Shown here: positions 10,340 to 22,894 of the stretch, one piece after another
Layout: the number at the start of each line of letters is the position of its first letter
Position numbering within the stretch: position 1 is the stretch's first letter
Source: Corbicula japonica
Taxonomy: Eukaryota > Mollusca > Bivalvia > Venerida > Cyrenidae
DNA length: 64,000 bases
Direction of reading: 5' to 3'
NCBI GenBank assembly: GCA_038501625.1
Contig: JAZAYU010000169.1
Coordinates: 434,001-498,000 of the forward strand
Notes under the pieces: model-generated
The model's input: the letters and a program-made list of their open reading frames with translations, nothing else
The model's database searches: none
What the model was told of the DNA's origin: nothing
Made by a program: the position numbers and the translations under genes

Positions 10340-11400
10340 TATTTTAACATAAATATTTTTAAATCCAAGCTATTCCAACACAAAATGAGGTAATGACAAA
10401 TACACACACCAGCAATGATCAAAAGGAAACCTAATTACGAGTTTATTTCCTTCACAATATTTTTAAAAATCTGTCATGCATATTAATTGATATATTAATT
10501 GACTTCATATTTGTTCAGTGTAATAAAAAAGATTATTTTATTATACATGTCAAGCTATTCTCACGCTTAATGCTACAATAACAAAATTTATAAACACACC
10601 AGCTTTGATAAAAAAGTAATGTCCTTCAGAATTTCTATTCAAATTTCCTTCATGCATTACTTGACTTGATGTACTATATGTATAATTAAACATATATAAA
10701 TATTGCTTAATCCTAGTTATTCCCATAATAAATGCTGCAGTGACAAAAAATAAAAATAAATACATACACCAGCAATGTTCAGTCTCATTTTCTATTTAAA
10801 TTTCCATCATGCATTATGTACATTACTTGACTATATCTACAATGTTCAGTTCAATTAAACATTAATATTTTTCAATCTTAGCTATTGCCAAACTAAAATT
10901 AATGACAAAATTGCTATGACAAATAAACACACCAGTGATGATCAACAATTATTTTCCTTCACAATTTCTGTTTAAATTCCTGTCATGCATTACATACATT
11001 TCATGGATACATGTACATGTACTATATTTGTTCTGTTCAGTGTAACTAAATAAAATTATTTTTTAATCTCAAGTTATTCCAACAAGAAATCTTATAATGA
11101 CAAATACACACGAACGATGATCAAGTGTTATTTCCTTTCCTATTTAAATTTCCATCACGCACTATGTGCATTACGTGTATACTGTACATGAGCATGACAT
11201 TGTACTATAATGTTCAATACAATTAAACAAATTTATTTTTTAATCCAAGCTATTCCCACATGAAATGCTGTAAAGACAAATAAACACACCAACAATTAGT
11301 TTCCTTGAAGTCATATTGAGTTTTAAATTTCAATTTAAATTTCCATCATGCATTACGTACATTGCATTAGGTGAATACATGTACTATGTTTGTTCAGTGA
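10340..11400. repeat. Degenerate tandem array, about 165-190 bp period, about six units
   Basis: The phrases CACACCAGCAATGATCA, TTTAAATTTCCATCATGCAT and TTTGTTCAGT recur in the same order. The CACACCAG block is near 10405, 10596, 10764, 10927, 11109 and 11285. Units differ by many substitutions and indels, so the array is old. Confidence 0.75.
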
Positions 11401-13046
11401 AGTCATCAACAGATATTTATGTGCTATAAATCTTCTACATCATGTATCCAATCTGTTACATATATGACAAGTATTAACAAGGACATTGCCTCATATATAC
11501 AAACAATCTGTCATTTCATATGTGGCATGTTCTTAATATGGAGTGGACATATTCATATAGTTCACAATAATCTACTTGGCAGACACATTCACATCAATAG
11601 TTTACTTGTGGATGCGCATTGTGATAACAATTGTAACTGTGTCATATACAGGGGGAAGAGACCAAGACACTTCTATAACAGTAGTGTTGATCCCTCAAAC
11701 TTTATTTATATAATTTTTGAAAGTAAATTATGTAATTTATCGCCAAGAAACTAAAACCTATGATACCAATATTGTATGAATTGCAAATTGCATGTTTTAA
11801 ACCTACTAAAGCTTTCAACCATTACAATTGTTTTAATCAAGAATATTTTAAACCACAGATTAAATTACCTTACAAAGATCGTCTTTCTTCAGCAATTTAA
11901 AACTTAATTTTTTTATTTTAGGATACTTAAATTGAGAAATACTTAATATAAATTAAATGATAATAACATTTTTGATGAACAAATACAGAAAAAAAATTAC
12001 AATTACATCCTTTGATTCTCGTTTGATAAATCCCGAGGTACACTGGTTGTGCTTACAAAAAAATATGTTAAACATTATGTTACAACTTACATTGACAAAA
12101 AATCTTAAGACTGAAGATCATTGATTTGTTTAATTTCAACCAATCAGCAGATCTCTGGAATATTTTCTCTTAACTTATTTCCCTGATTAATGTAGGAATC
12201 AGTCATCCAAAGCTCTGGTCCACACCAGCATTTGTTATATGCCACATTACAAAAGGTTATTATACTGGCATTTCTCAGCAGGCTGGTAAACATATATATC
12301 TCTATCTGTCAATACAATCATTTCATATTCTGATTAACAAGATTAAAGGACAAATCTCTGGAGAGAACATATTGCTTCAATGTATCTAAATACACTAGTG
12401 GTGAATGCTGCTACATGTATAAGGTCTCAAGTTGGAAATACAGTCACCTAGCATTCATGTGTGCAGGAACAGAAAGATGAGCTACAGTTGTCAAAAAGTG
12501 ACCTAATGACCAAAATGTATGACTAGATGGGTGTTCAGTTGAATACTTGTGTTGCCCTTGAAGTACTTTGTCAGAATGTAAAATACATGTACATAAAGGG
12601 ACTTAACTCCTTCAAATGTGACCTTGACTTAAAGAATTTAGAAAAATCACAATCCTTTGTCATAAGAAAAATGGTTTGATAAAAAAAATATTAAGAAATG
12701 GCATAGTTATAGCCAATGTTAAATTTTGACGATGGACGGACAATTTGAGCAGTCCCTATGTATTGGCATTTCTTCTAACAAAACTAGTTTTTAAATCTGT
12801 GACAAGGAAATTTTGTATTCAAAAAGAAGTGATTTGTGAATTTAATACTACTGCAACTTCTATAGCCTGTTCCATGAGAGCCATGTTTGTTATTGTTGAC
12901 AATGTCCTCTATGGCCGTCATGAAAATGATAATTCAGTGTTTTATGGCCCTACTGCTTTGAATGTCTTAGTGAACTTCTTTGATCTTAGAAACAACTGCA
13001 TTCCAACACTTGTTTTCTGAACATTTTCTTTCCTATAGATGCCTGC
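11401..13046. other. Unassigned intron-like stretch
   Basis: Frames of 111 codons (11419-11754) and 91 codons (12745-13020) occur but match no family I recognise and have no convincing splice or start context. No repeat structure was seen. Confidence 0.35.
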
Positions 13047-13376
13047 TCAGGCCCGAGTTAAAATATTTTTTGTTTCCCCATCCCGACCCAAGCAGATTTA
13101 GTATGGGTCGGTAGGTAGGTAAAATATTTTTTGAAATTTTTCAAATTAATGATCCACATACATTTTCCCTTGGGTAATACCTTACTGTTGTTTACTATAT
13201 ATAAATAGAACGTGGTACAAGTTTACTTCTCTAATACTTACATACTCAAAGTGATTGGAAATAAATGCATTTTCGTCTCCGTGTTTTTCTTACCAAATAA
13301 AAAAAATATCATTAAGGTTTCGGCGATAAAATTTTTCAGGTTTGGGAAAACAAATAATATTTTATTTTAGGCCTCA
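13047..13376. mobile_element. Short inverted-repeat element (MITE-like)
   Basis: The left end (TCAGGCCCGAGTTAAAATAT, then TGTTTCCCC) and the right end (GGGAAAACA, then TTATTTTAGGCCTCA) are imperfect inverted repeats. The interior has no coding capacity. Confidence 0.55.
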
Positions 13377-13500
13377 GTCATTTTTATTTTTTGTATGTGA
13401 ATATCCCCGTTGACAAATTGAATACAGTTCAAAAGTTACCCGTATATATGTTTCTTGTGACTCGGAGGACAGGATAATGCACAAACATTTGCTGCCTTTT

Positions 13501-13734
13501 AAACCCTTTACACTTTTTATACACATTTTAATACATGCACAACCAGTGTAGATCCAGAATAGCTGGAACATCTGCTTTGATATTGGTCAGAAATTACTTA
13601 AGTTAATAACTAATTAATTTAAAAGCTAACAGTGTAGATCCTGATCAGACAGCACAGATGTGCCTGCTGATCTAGATCTACTTGTACACTGTTTGCCCAT
13701 GCAATTAAGGTGTTACTTTATAGTAAAGGGTTAA
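13501..13734. mobile_element. Palindromic MITE (TTAACCC family), copy 12
   Basis: AAACCCTTTACACTTTTTAT start, GTGTAGATCCAGAATAGCTG core, AGTAAAGGGTTAA end. Confidence 0.85.
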
Positions 13735-14263
13735 TTACATACAGAAACATGAATGACTTGCAAATTTTATGATTAAACATAACTGACACTGAAATTAATA
13801 ATACTTTATAGTGCCAACATATCTTGTTTAGAAGTTGTTCCCTACACATTAAGGAAAACGATGCTGGCCCAGCTTAAAGGACAATGGGTAACCATGTTGT
13901 CTTATTCCTATCCAGTTTGTTTAAGAATAAGAAGTAGCATAAAAAGAGGTACATGTATATCCATTAAAAAAAATAAATAACAAAATTATACAGATACAAT
14001 CTGGTCATTTCTGGATCACTTGGCATATACTGGGTTTCCAATAATTATCCCCCCTTAATGTCACACCCCCACAGTAGAGTGGCAAATACTGGATCCTGGC
14101 CTGACTGTTATGAGGAAGATTTCGGTGACACATGCACATAATGACTGCTTTCAATCATGTGTTTATTAACTTGATCAAGTTTTATGTTCACCACAATGAG
14201 TCACCTGGATTATTTAATGTCAGTTAGCTGTCTTAATGACCCTCAACCTTGTGTGATAAATTA

Positions 14264-14430
14264 CGTTTGATCAGGATCTGCACTGTTTGCTTTTTAATTA
14301 ATTAGGTTATTTCTGACCAAGATGAGACAAGTGTGATTCTGATCAGACTACTTGGCTGTGCCAGCTGATCTGGATTTACACTGGCCGCACTTGCCTAAAA
14401 ATGTGTATATTACATAGAGTAAAGGGTTAA
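14264..14430. mobile_element. Palindromic MITE (TTAACCC family), copy 13, half copy
   Basis: TTTGATCAGGATCTGCACTG to AGTAAAGGGTTAA; the left half is missing. Confidence 0.8.
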
Positions 14431-14622
14431 CTTTTTATTTCACAGGTAACAGACTAATATCCCCACAGACCGATCACAGTCTACACTGTTTGCTATTCTG
14501 ATGATAAATTAAAATGATAAAATTTTGTAAAAAAAACAACAACCTATAATACTGAAATATTCAAATAGAAAGGTGAGTGAGTGCTTCAAAGCTAAATGTC
14601 ACATTGAGAGGAGCCAACTCTA

Positions 14623-14983
14623 AACAGCATGTGATAACAAACTATGGTGTGGTATGGCTAACTTGGCAGTCATGTGACAACTAACAGCACATGATAACAA
14701 ACTGTAGTGTGCTATGGCTAACTTGGCAGTCATGTGACAACTAACAGCACATGATAACAAACTGTAGTGTGCTATGGCTAACTTGGCAGTCATGTGACAA
14801 CTAACAGCACATGATAACAAACTATAGTGTGCTATGGCTAACTTGGCAGTCATGTGACAACTCTAAACAGCACATGATAACAAACTATAGTGTGCTATGG
14901 CTAACTTGGCAGTCATGTGACAACTAACAGCACATGATAACAAACTATAGTGTGCTATGGCTAACTTGGCAGTCATGTGACAA
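14623..14983. repeat. 60-bp tandem array, six copies
   Basis: Unit begins AACAGCACATGATAACAAAC and ends GGCAGTCATGTGACAACT. Copies 2-4 are almost identical, and a 5-bp insertion precedes copy 5. The 77-codon minus-strand frame is produced by the period being a multiple of three. Confidence 0.95.
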
Positions 14984-14989
14984 ACATGT

Positions 14990-15660
14990 TAATTGAAATC
15001 TGGCTTATCACAAAAAATTTTACAATTCTGATATCACAATGTTAACTTGATGAGTATAGGTCAATGGAAAAAATAGTATATTTGCTGGTATCTGATATAA
15101 CTTTATAAGTACATGCTTGGTTATAAAAACAGAATATCATGTGACTCTCTACTTATCCATAATCAGTTATATTTATTACAGGCAAATTTTCAAAATAGTT
15201 TACCGTCCATTCATCCCAGGTCACAGGTGTACGGCCAGTCACACGCAGTGCTCTGATTGTTGCTGCTGTGCAAATGCTTCACATGATATTACAAGTTTCA
15301 GTTACCATAACAACAGATCCTAACTTCAAAAGCCCCTAGTTATCAAAACATCTGAAAATACAGAAAAAAAGAACATTTACCTAATAGCTGCAGTGAGATC
15401 TAGATCAACATCAGTCCAGCAGGAGACTCTTTACTTATAACCTGATAAATGTTAAACATAATTTAAACATGTATTTCAGTGTTTTGGTGAAAGCAAAATG
15501 TCTCCAAGTGTTATTGAAAGAAGCAGATAGAATTCTAGCTGCCGGAGTTTTCTATATTGAATTATAAAGTGGAACAATGAATATACACCACATCTGAGAC
15601 ATTGAAGTATTCCACCCTGAACTGTGAATAGGCAGCTTTAACCCACATTAACAATTACTT
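14990..15660. other. Unassigned AT-rich stretch
   Basis: Nothing recognisable on either strand. Confidence 0.35.
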
Positions 15661-15887
15661 CAATCCTTTAGTCCATAGATACACCTTAATTGCGAGGACG
15701 AACAGTTTAGATCCAGATCAGCTATCTGATCAGGATCTAAACTGTTCGCTTTTTAATTTGTTAGGTTATTTCTGACCAAAATGCCACCAGAGCAGATCCT
15801 ATTCAGACGGCACAGATGTGCCAGCTGATCTGGATCTACACTGGTCACACATGTGTAAAAAGGCGTATTTATGGAGGAAAGGGTTAA
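15661..15887. mobile_element. Palindromic MITE (TTAACCC family), copy 14
   Basis: AATCCTTTAGTCCATAGATA start and TATGGAGGAAAGGGTTAA end, with both hairpins present. Confidence 0.87.
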
Positions 15888-16364
15888 CAATATCCAACAC
15901 ATTAACAGATAACCTAAAACTTATCTTAGATTCAGAATTCCATATCAAAATGTATCTTAAATAATGAGATAAAAAAACTCAGCCTGTTCAATGTACATCA
16001 TTATATATTCCAAGATATTAATAAAATCTAAAAAACTTTATAAAATCAATCTTATTTAATAAAAAGAACATAAGCTACAGGACCTCAAGCAATTTAAACT
16101 TCAATCTCAATTTGCTAAAACACATCACCTGTAGGATTTATAGGTAAAAAGGCAATTTACTTATGTAAATGACTTTGATAGTACGATGAGGAACACTTTA
16201 ATCTTCCACAGTTCAGTGGAAGTCCCTGACATACAACAACTACACCCTTGAATTACTAAATCTGAATAATGTGCTTTTCACTTTCTATGGACGTGGAGAA
16301 ATCTATTCTATTTTTGTCCAAGTAGGGAGGGTAGGGGAGAGGGGTAAATTGGGGCAGCAAGGAT

Positions 16365-16589
16365 ACAGTGTAGAACCACATCAGGCAGCACAGATGCACA
16401 AGCTGATCTGGGTCTACACATATCACACATTGGATCTACACTGTTCTTTTTTTTGATTGTGCAGATGTGCTAGCTGATCTGGATCTAAACTGTTAGCACA
16501 AGTGTCAACATGCTTCAATGCCGCCTGATCAGGATCTGCACTGTTTGCACATGTGATAAAATCCATATATATACAGAGTAAAGGATTAA
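16365..16589. mobile_element. Palindromic MITE (TTAACCC family), copy 15, rearranged
   Basis: GTGTAGAACCACATCAGGCA and several GATCTGGATCTA cores in altered order, ending AGAGTAAAGGATTAA. Confidence 0.75.
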
Positions 16590-16897
16590 ACAGCACTAAC
16601 TTGCAGTCTGATACATTAATAATTAAGTACATTTAAAATAAAAACCTACCCATTCAAGTTTTTAACATCAGCTTTATTTCATGAAATATTCATAAACAAA
16701 CCCTTGTCAACAGTTCTCTTGAGTGAAGGCTCCTGCAGTAAAGTGATGTACAATGTGTGCTTAAAATCAACACAATAACAGTTTAAAGGTTAAAAGATTT
16801 GTTTGTTTGCAGGCTTTATCTTCCTATTGTAACACTCGATTATCTTAAATTATTTCACTTAAAGGAGGAAGTTAAAGCCGATGAACTCTATGTATCT

Positions 16898-19374
16898 CAC
16901 AGTCATCCAGCAGGGTGTGTGTACCTGATAGCTTAAATAACATGTGAGACATTCGGTAGTCATCCAGCAGAGTGTGTGTACCTGATAGCTTAAATAACAT
17001 GTGAGACATTCTGTAGTCATCCAGCAGAGTGTGTGTACCTGATAGCTTAAATAACACGTGGGACATTCTGTAGTCATCCAGCAGAGTGTGTGTACCTGAT
17101 AGCTTATATAACACATGGGACATTCTGTAGTCATCCAGCAGGATGTGTGTACCTGATAGCTTAAACAACACGTGGGACATTCTGTAGTCATCCAGCAGGG
17201 TGTGTGTACCTGATAGCTTAAATAACATGTGAGACATTTGGTAGTCATCCAACAGGGTGTGTGTACCGGATAGCTTAAATAACATGTGGGACATTCTGTA
17301 GTCATCCAGCAGAGTGTGTGTACCTGATAGCTTAAATAACATGTGGGACATTCTGTAGTCATCCAGCAGAGTGTGTGTACCTGATAGCTTAAATAACATG
17401 TGGGACATTCTGTAGTCATCCAGCAGAGTGTGTGTACCTGATAGCTTAAATAACATGTGGGACATTCTCCAGTCATCCAGCAGGGTGTGTGTACCTGATA
17501 GCTTAAATAACATGTGGGACATTCTCAAGTCATCCAGCAGGGTGTGTGTACCTGATAGCTTAAATAACATGTGAGACATTCTGTAGTCATCCAGCAGAGT
17601 GTGTGTACCTGATAGCTTAAATAACATGTGGGACATTCTGTAGTCATCCAGCAGAGTGTGTGTACCTGATAGATTAAATAACATGTGAGACATTCTGTAG
17701 TCATCCAGCAGAGTGTGTGTACCTGATAGCTTAAATAACATGTGGGACATTCTGTAGTCATCCAGCAGAGTGTGTGTACCTGATAGATTAAATAACATGT
17801 GAGACATTCTGTAGTCATCCAGCAGGGTGTGCGTACCTGATAGCTTAAATAATAAGTGGGACATTCTGTAGTCATCCAGCAGGGTGTGCGTACCTGATAG
17901 CTTAAATAACATGTGGGACATTCTGTAGTCATCCAGCAGAGTGTGTGTACCTGATAGCTTAAATAACATGTGGGACATTCTCCAGTCATCCAGCAGGGTG
18001 TGTGTACCTGATAGCTTAAATAACATGTGGGACATTCTCCAGTCATCCAGCAGAGTGTGTGTACCTGATAGCTTAAATAACATGTGAGACATTCTGTAGT
18101 CATCCAGCAGAGTGTGTGTACCTGATAGCTTAAATAACATGTGGGACATTCTGTAGTCATCCAGCAGGGTGTGTGTACCTGATAGCTTAAATAACATGTG
18201 GGACATTCTCCAGTCATCCAGCAGGGTGTGTGTACCTGATAGCTTATATAACACATGGGGCATTCTGTAGTCATCCAGCAGGGTGTGTGTACCTGATAGC
18301 TTAAATAACACGTTGGCCATTCTGTAGTCATCCAGCAGGATGTGTGTACCTGATAGCTTAAACAACATGTGGGACATTCTGTAGTCATCCAGCAGGGTGT
18401 GTGTACCTGATAGCTTAAATAACATGTGAGACATTCAGTAGTCATCCAGCAGAGTGTGTGTACCTGATAGCTTAAATAACATGTGGGACATTCTGTAGTC
18501 ATCCAGCAGAGTGTGTGTACCTGATAGCTTAAATAACATGTGAGACATTCAGTAGTCATCCAGCAGAGTGTGTGTACCTGATAGCTTAAATAACATGTGG
18601 GACATTCTGTAGTCATCCAGCAGAGTGTGTGTACCTGATAGCTTAAATAACATGTGAGACATTCAGTAGTCATCCAGCAGAGTGTGTGTACCTGATAGCT
18701 TAAATAACATGTGAGACATTCAGTAGTCATCCAGCAGAGTGTGTGTACCTGATAGCTTAAATAACATGTGGGACATTCTGTAGTCATCCAGCAGAGTGTG
18801 TGTACCTGATAGCTTAAATAACATGTGAGACATTCTGTAGTCATCCAGCAGGGTGTGTGTACCTGATAGCTTAAACAACACGTGGGACATTCTGTAGTCA
18901 TCCAGCAGAGTGTGTGTACCTGATAGCTTAAATAACATGTGGGACATTCTGTAGTCATCCAGCAGAGTGTGTGTACCTGATAGCTTAAACAACATGTGGG
19001 ACATTCTGTAGTCATCCAGCAGGGTGTGCGTACCTGATAGCTTAAACAACACGTGGGACATTCTCCAGTCATCCAGCAGGGTGTGTGTACCTGATAGATT
19101 AAATAACATGTGGGACATTCTGTAGTCATCCAGCAGGGTGTGCGTACCTGATAGCTTAAATAACATGTGAGACATTCTGTAGTCATCCAGCAGGGTGTGT
19201 GTACCTGATAGCTTAAATAACATGTGGGACATTCTGTAGTCATCCAGCAGGGTGTGTGTACCTGATAGCTTAAATAACACGTGAGACATTCTGTAGTCAT
19301 CCAGCAGGGTGTGTGTACCTGATAGCTTAAATAACAAGTGGGACATTCTGTAGTCATCCAGCAGGGTGTGTGTG
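16898..19374. repeat. 57-bp minisatellite, about 43 copies (2.5 kb)
   Basis: The unit contains GTAGTCATCCAGCAGGGTGT, ACCTGATAGCTTAAATAACA and TGTGGGACATTCT. The 57-bp period is 19 codons, so minus-strand frames of 520 and 636 codons stay open (repeats MSHMLFKLSGTHTLLDDYR, and WMTTECPTCYLSYQVHTLC). Variants (GGGTG/GAGTG, GGGAC/GAGAC, CTGTAG/CTCCAG/CAGTAG) recur in blocks. Both frames are open at once and substitutions are not biased to third positions, so I read this as satellite rather than gene. Confidence 0.95.
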
Positions 19375-19379
19375 TCAGG

Positions 19380-20049
19380 GAATTGCTACGAGGGAGATAA
19401 TGAGATGTCCAGAACTTCTCTCTCTGCCCAGCCATTGGAGAAGTTTTTCTCTTTTATGCTTCATACAGGAATCTAAAATCCTCCATACAATATGGAAAAA
19501 CTTTTCCCCATTCTGATAAGCCAAGCCAACACCTGGCAAGTGGTGGAGTGGAGAGGGGTGAGGTTAAATGAACAGAAAAGTGGGGAATGGCAGTAAGTCT
19601 CCCGTGAAGGATACTGCATTGACACATGTATTAAACAAATCTTTTTTTAATCAGGACCATTCTATTCTTTGTTAAAAGAGAGGTGTTTTTAAATTAAAAT
19701 ACAGAAATTACATGAGAAGGTGATCATAAAACTGATGGGAGACTTTATTGCAGGTAGCATATATCACAACAGCTAAGCTTAATGATTCATATTTTAATAC
19801 CCATGCATAACAAACAGCTTCTGTTTGAACTGTCATTATTTTATCTCCCAGCTTCAAAGCTGTCAAAACATTACAAGAAGTTGTTTGTTTTCACAATTAG
19901 CAGAACACCTGTTTATTACTTAGAGAACATCCGCTTGGTTCATTCATAAAAAACTTTATCAAGGCTGTTGGGTACAGTGAAGATTTTATATGCAATTAAT
20001 TCCAGCAAAGCTTTATTATCCTGTAATGTAATTTTGTTAGACTCGATAC
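19380..20049. other. Unassigned stretch after the minisatellite
   Basis: No gene or repeat structure recognised. Confidence 0.35.
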
Positions 20050-20375
20050 TCTACAATCAGACTGACTCTTGAAACTGAGACAAGTCTCCAATCTTGATAA
20101 ACTGTTTTGGTTTAAACTAAATTTGACCAACTACAAACTACATGTAAATGGTTTAAAATGAGATAGGTCTCCAATCTTAAATTGAGACTTGTGTTTAATC
20201 TTGATCAATTGATTGGTTTGAAATATTACAGGTCTCCAATTTGATCAAGTGATTGACTTAAACTGAGACAAGTCTCAAATCTTGATCATGTAATTGGTTT
20301 AAACTGAGTCAGGTCTCCAATCTTGATCATGTGATTGGTTTAACATGAGACTGATCTCCAATCTTGATCAGCTGC
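20050..20375. repeat. Degenerate short repeat (TCTCCAATCTTGATCA)
   Basis: TCTCCAATCTTGATCA and GATTGGTTTAAACTGAG recur at least five times at uneven spacing of about 40-60 bp. They share ATTGG/CCAAT and GAGAC words with the CCAAT-palindrome elements. Confidence 0.6.
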
Positions 20376-20436
20376 ATGGTTATAATTTATCACCTCATCC
20401 GAATTAGCTGACTTGTTGAAGTTAACAAGTCATATT

Positions 20437-20806
20437 AAGTGCAGGGCTTTTCATCATTATATAACAGAGGCCGATACTCTGATTCATCCACATCCCAATC
20501 AAAATATATTATTTTTTCCCAACTTTGGCAGAGACTCTTCCCAAAATGCCATTTTAAATGTCAACAAAATGGTTCAAACTCTTCTGTGAGGAATTTAAAA
20601 ATCAAAGTCTGAAAAATGATATGTTTAAAAAATTAAATTTAAGTTGAACATACTAATAACTATTCCAATTTATAAACTTGTATTAAACTAGTTCCCATCT
20701 TTCAATGAATGTTGTTTACCCAAATTTAACAATTATTGCGCATTAATTTTCCCAACTTGAAAGGCCAGGGCCTCTTTCCAATTTTCTGATTAAAAGCTCT
20801 TTAGTG
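20437..20806. mobile_element. Probable hAT-like MITE
   Basis: GCAGGGCTTTTCATC at the left and CTGATTAAAAGCTCTTT at the right form weak inverted ends, with TTTCCCAACTT-type subterminal words as in the 7727-8543 element. No coding capacity. Confidence 0.4.
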
Positions 20807-21134
20807 TCGTCGTAAGTTATTTTTCTCTATTCACAGTTTATCCTTATGCTTATGCTTCTCTTCTCCCTTACTTCACCCAGATAAAAATAATGCACTATGT
20901 ACTATTACCCTAGTAGGAACATAATGTTAAAATGGATGTGTTCCTCCATCCGAGTGACTGTGGGTGGGGCGTGACCTTACCGCTGAGTGCAGTAAGCTTG
21001 ACAGAGGACAGCAGTAAGCTTGACAGAGGACAGTTAGTTTACCTGTCAGAATGTCACACCAGGTCACTTTCTGATGATTAATATTAGTTTATGATTTTGG
21101 TTTCTATCTTTAGCTGATAATCAGTATGCTGATA

Positions 21135-21365
21135 TTAACCCTTTCCTCCATATATTCACATTTTTAGGCTTGTGCGACCAGTGTAGATCTAGATCAGTGG
21201 ACACATCCGTGCTGTTTAATCAGGATCTTCACTGGCAGCATTTTGGTCAGAAATAACCTAATGAATCAAAAGGCAAACAGTTTAGATCCTGATAAGATAG
21301 CATGGATGTGTCAGCTGATCTGGATCTAAACTGTTTGCCCATAGTTTAGATCCTGATCAGATGGC
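21135..21365. mobile_element. Palindromic MITE (TTAACCC family), copy 16
   Basis: TTAACCCTTTCCTCCATATA start with both cores. The right end runs into repeated flank (see next copy). Confidence 0.8.
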
Positions 21366-21388
21366 AGCTGATAATCTTTGTGCTGATA

Positions 21389-21636
21389 TTAACCCTTTCC
21401 TCCATATATATGCATTTTTATGCATGTAAGACCAGTGTAGATCTAGATCAGCCAGCACATCCATGCCATCTGATCAGGATCTGCACTGGGGGCAATTTGG
21501 TCAGAAACAACCTAATGAATCAAAAAGCGAACAGTTAAGATCATGATCAGATGGCACAGATGTACCAGCTGATTTGGATCTAAACTGTTCACCCATGCAA
21601 TAAATCATTAAATGAATCTATGGAGGACAGGGTTAA
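21389..21636. mobile_element. Palindromic MITE (TTAACCC family), copy 17, full length
   Basis: TTAACCCTTTCCTCCATATA to TATGGAGGACAGGGTTAA. The 20 bp before both this and the preceding copy read AGCTGATAATC...TGCTGATA, so the pair arose by tandem duplication that included flanking DNA. Confidence 0.88.
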
Positions 21637-21937
21637 TGTTACACAGCTACAATTTGCTTGAAGGTCTGATACATTATAGGTTTTGTGATTAAGGACCATG
21701 TGCACTTGTGATAGAACAAACTTTCAGCACTGAATGAAATTACATTTGGAAATATTTTGCTCTCCAGTTATTAAATGACTAACATATTACTTAATATATG
21801 AACCTCATAAAGCACTGCTTTAATTAATATCATGGCTACAAAACATATATTATTAACCGCAGGTATCAATCTATACAGAATTATGTACTAAGGGAGGGAG
21901 TAACTCGAAAAATGTTGACAATCTGGAGTCACTCAAG

Positions 21938-22135
21938 GGTTCCACTAGCTGCTAAATTTGAAGGGTCATTTTCATCATTTTTTTATGGCATTCAGCCAAT
22001 AGCCAAAATACCCTTGATTTCAAGGAAAAAAAGACCCTTTAGCTAAAACTGTATGTATGGGTCAAAATGAGGCTTTTTGGAAATCTAAGAAGTCAAAGGG
22101 TCATCTCCCGGGTAAAATGGAACCCCTGAATCTTA
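21938..22135. mobile_element. Small MITE with GGGTTCCA ends
   Basis: AAGGGTTCCACTAGCTGC at the left and GGTAAAATGGAACCCCTG at the right are inverted ends; the interior has AAAGGGTCAT and ATGACCC-type words. No ORF. Confidence 0.55.
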
Positions 22136-22220
22136 TTGTTTTATGTGGTTTTATTGCTGAAAATGTAATGTCCATTGCAATTCTTTAAATTACTTTAAAG
22201 CAATTCATCAAATAAAATCA

Positions 22221-22290
22221 GGGCACTAGAAAACATTTGGGGACAGGCACCCATACCCTTCGGAAGGGGAATTTCGTGTCGTGTTAAGAC
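22221..22290. repeat. Repeat segment shared in inverted form with 26791-26846
   Basis: GGGGACAGGCACCCATA followed by GGAAGGGGAATTT matches the reverse complement of 26791-26846 with several mismatches. An old dispersed repeat fragment. Confidence 0.6.
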
Positions 22291-22688
22291 AAAAAGGTGA
22301 ATTTTAAGTCATATATGGATGTTCTGACTTTGAACAGTCACACTTACTCATAACAATGTTTACCACCACTGATTATAATAGCTACCGGTAGTATATTTTG
22401 TGACTTAAGACTTAAAAATAAATAAATTTATCAATTACATGCATTTTCGGGAGTCCAATGCATTTAAATTTTGTTTTAGATTTTCGACGGGAATTTTTTT
22501 CCGAGATAGGGGAAAAAAACATACTATTTACAGAGGGGAAGGGGGCCATATTCTGCCCCAAAAATGGCCAAACCAGTGCCTTGGAAATGTTTATGTCTTG
22601 AAAAAAAAATGCATTAATTATGAAAAATTTGGCAATCAGGATCAATTAATCTTGTTTCACACATTAGTCCAAAGCACAGTACAAATAT

Positions 22689-22894
22689 TTAACCCTTTCC
22701 AACATAGACAAAACCCTTATTGCATGGGTCGTCTGATCAGGATCTGCACTGTTCGCTTTTTGATTTGCTAGGTTATTTCTGACAAAAAATGCGACCATTG
22801 CAGATCCTGATCAGATGGCATGGATGTGCCAGCTGCTTGGATCTACACAGGTCGCACATGCGTAAAAATGTGTTTATATGGAGGAAAGGGTTAA
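22689..22894. mobile_element. Palindromic MITE (TTAACCC family), copy 18 (last in the window)
   Basis: TTTAACCCTTTCCAACATAG to TATGGAGGAAAGGGTTAA, with part of the first hairpin deleted. No further copies are seen from here to 64 kb. Confidence 0.88.

Noticed and set aside
11419..11754. 111-codon frame as an exon
   Set aside because: No recognisable domain or flanking splice sites; AT-rich chance frame.
14620..14853. 77-codon repeat peptide
   Set aside because: By-product of the 60-bp tandem array.
16898..19374. CRISPR-like array
   Set aside because: No distinct spacers; contiguous near-identical units in a eukaryotic context.
16872..19435. Long minus-strand ORFs (520 and 636 codons) as repeat-protein genes
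   Set aside because: Both frames are open only because the satellite unit is 57 bp. There is no start context, splice site or codon-position bias.
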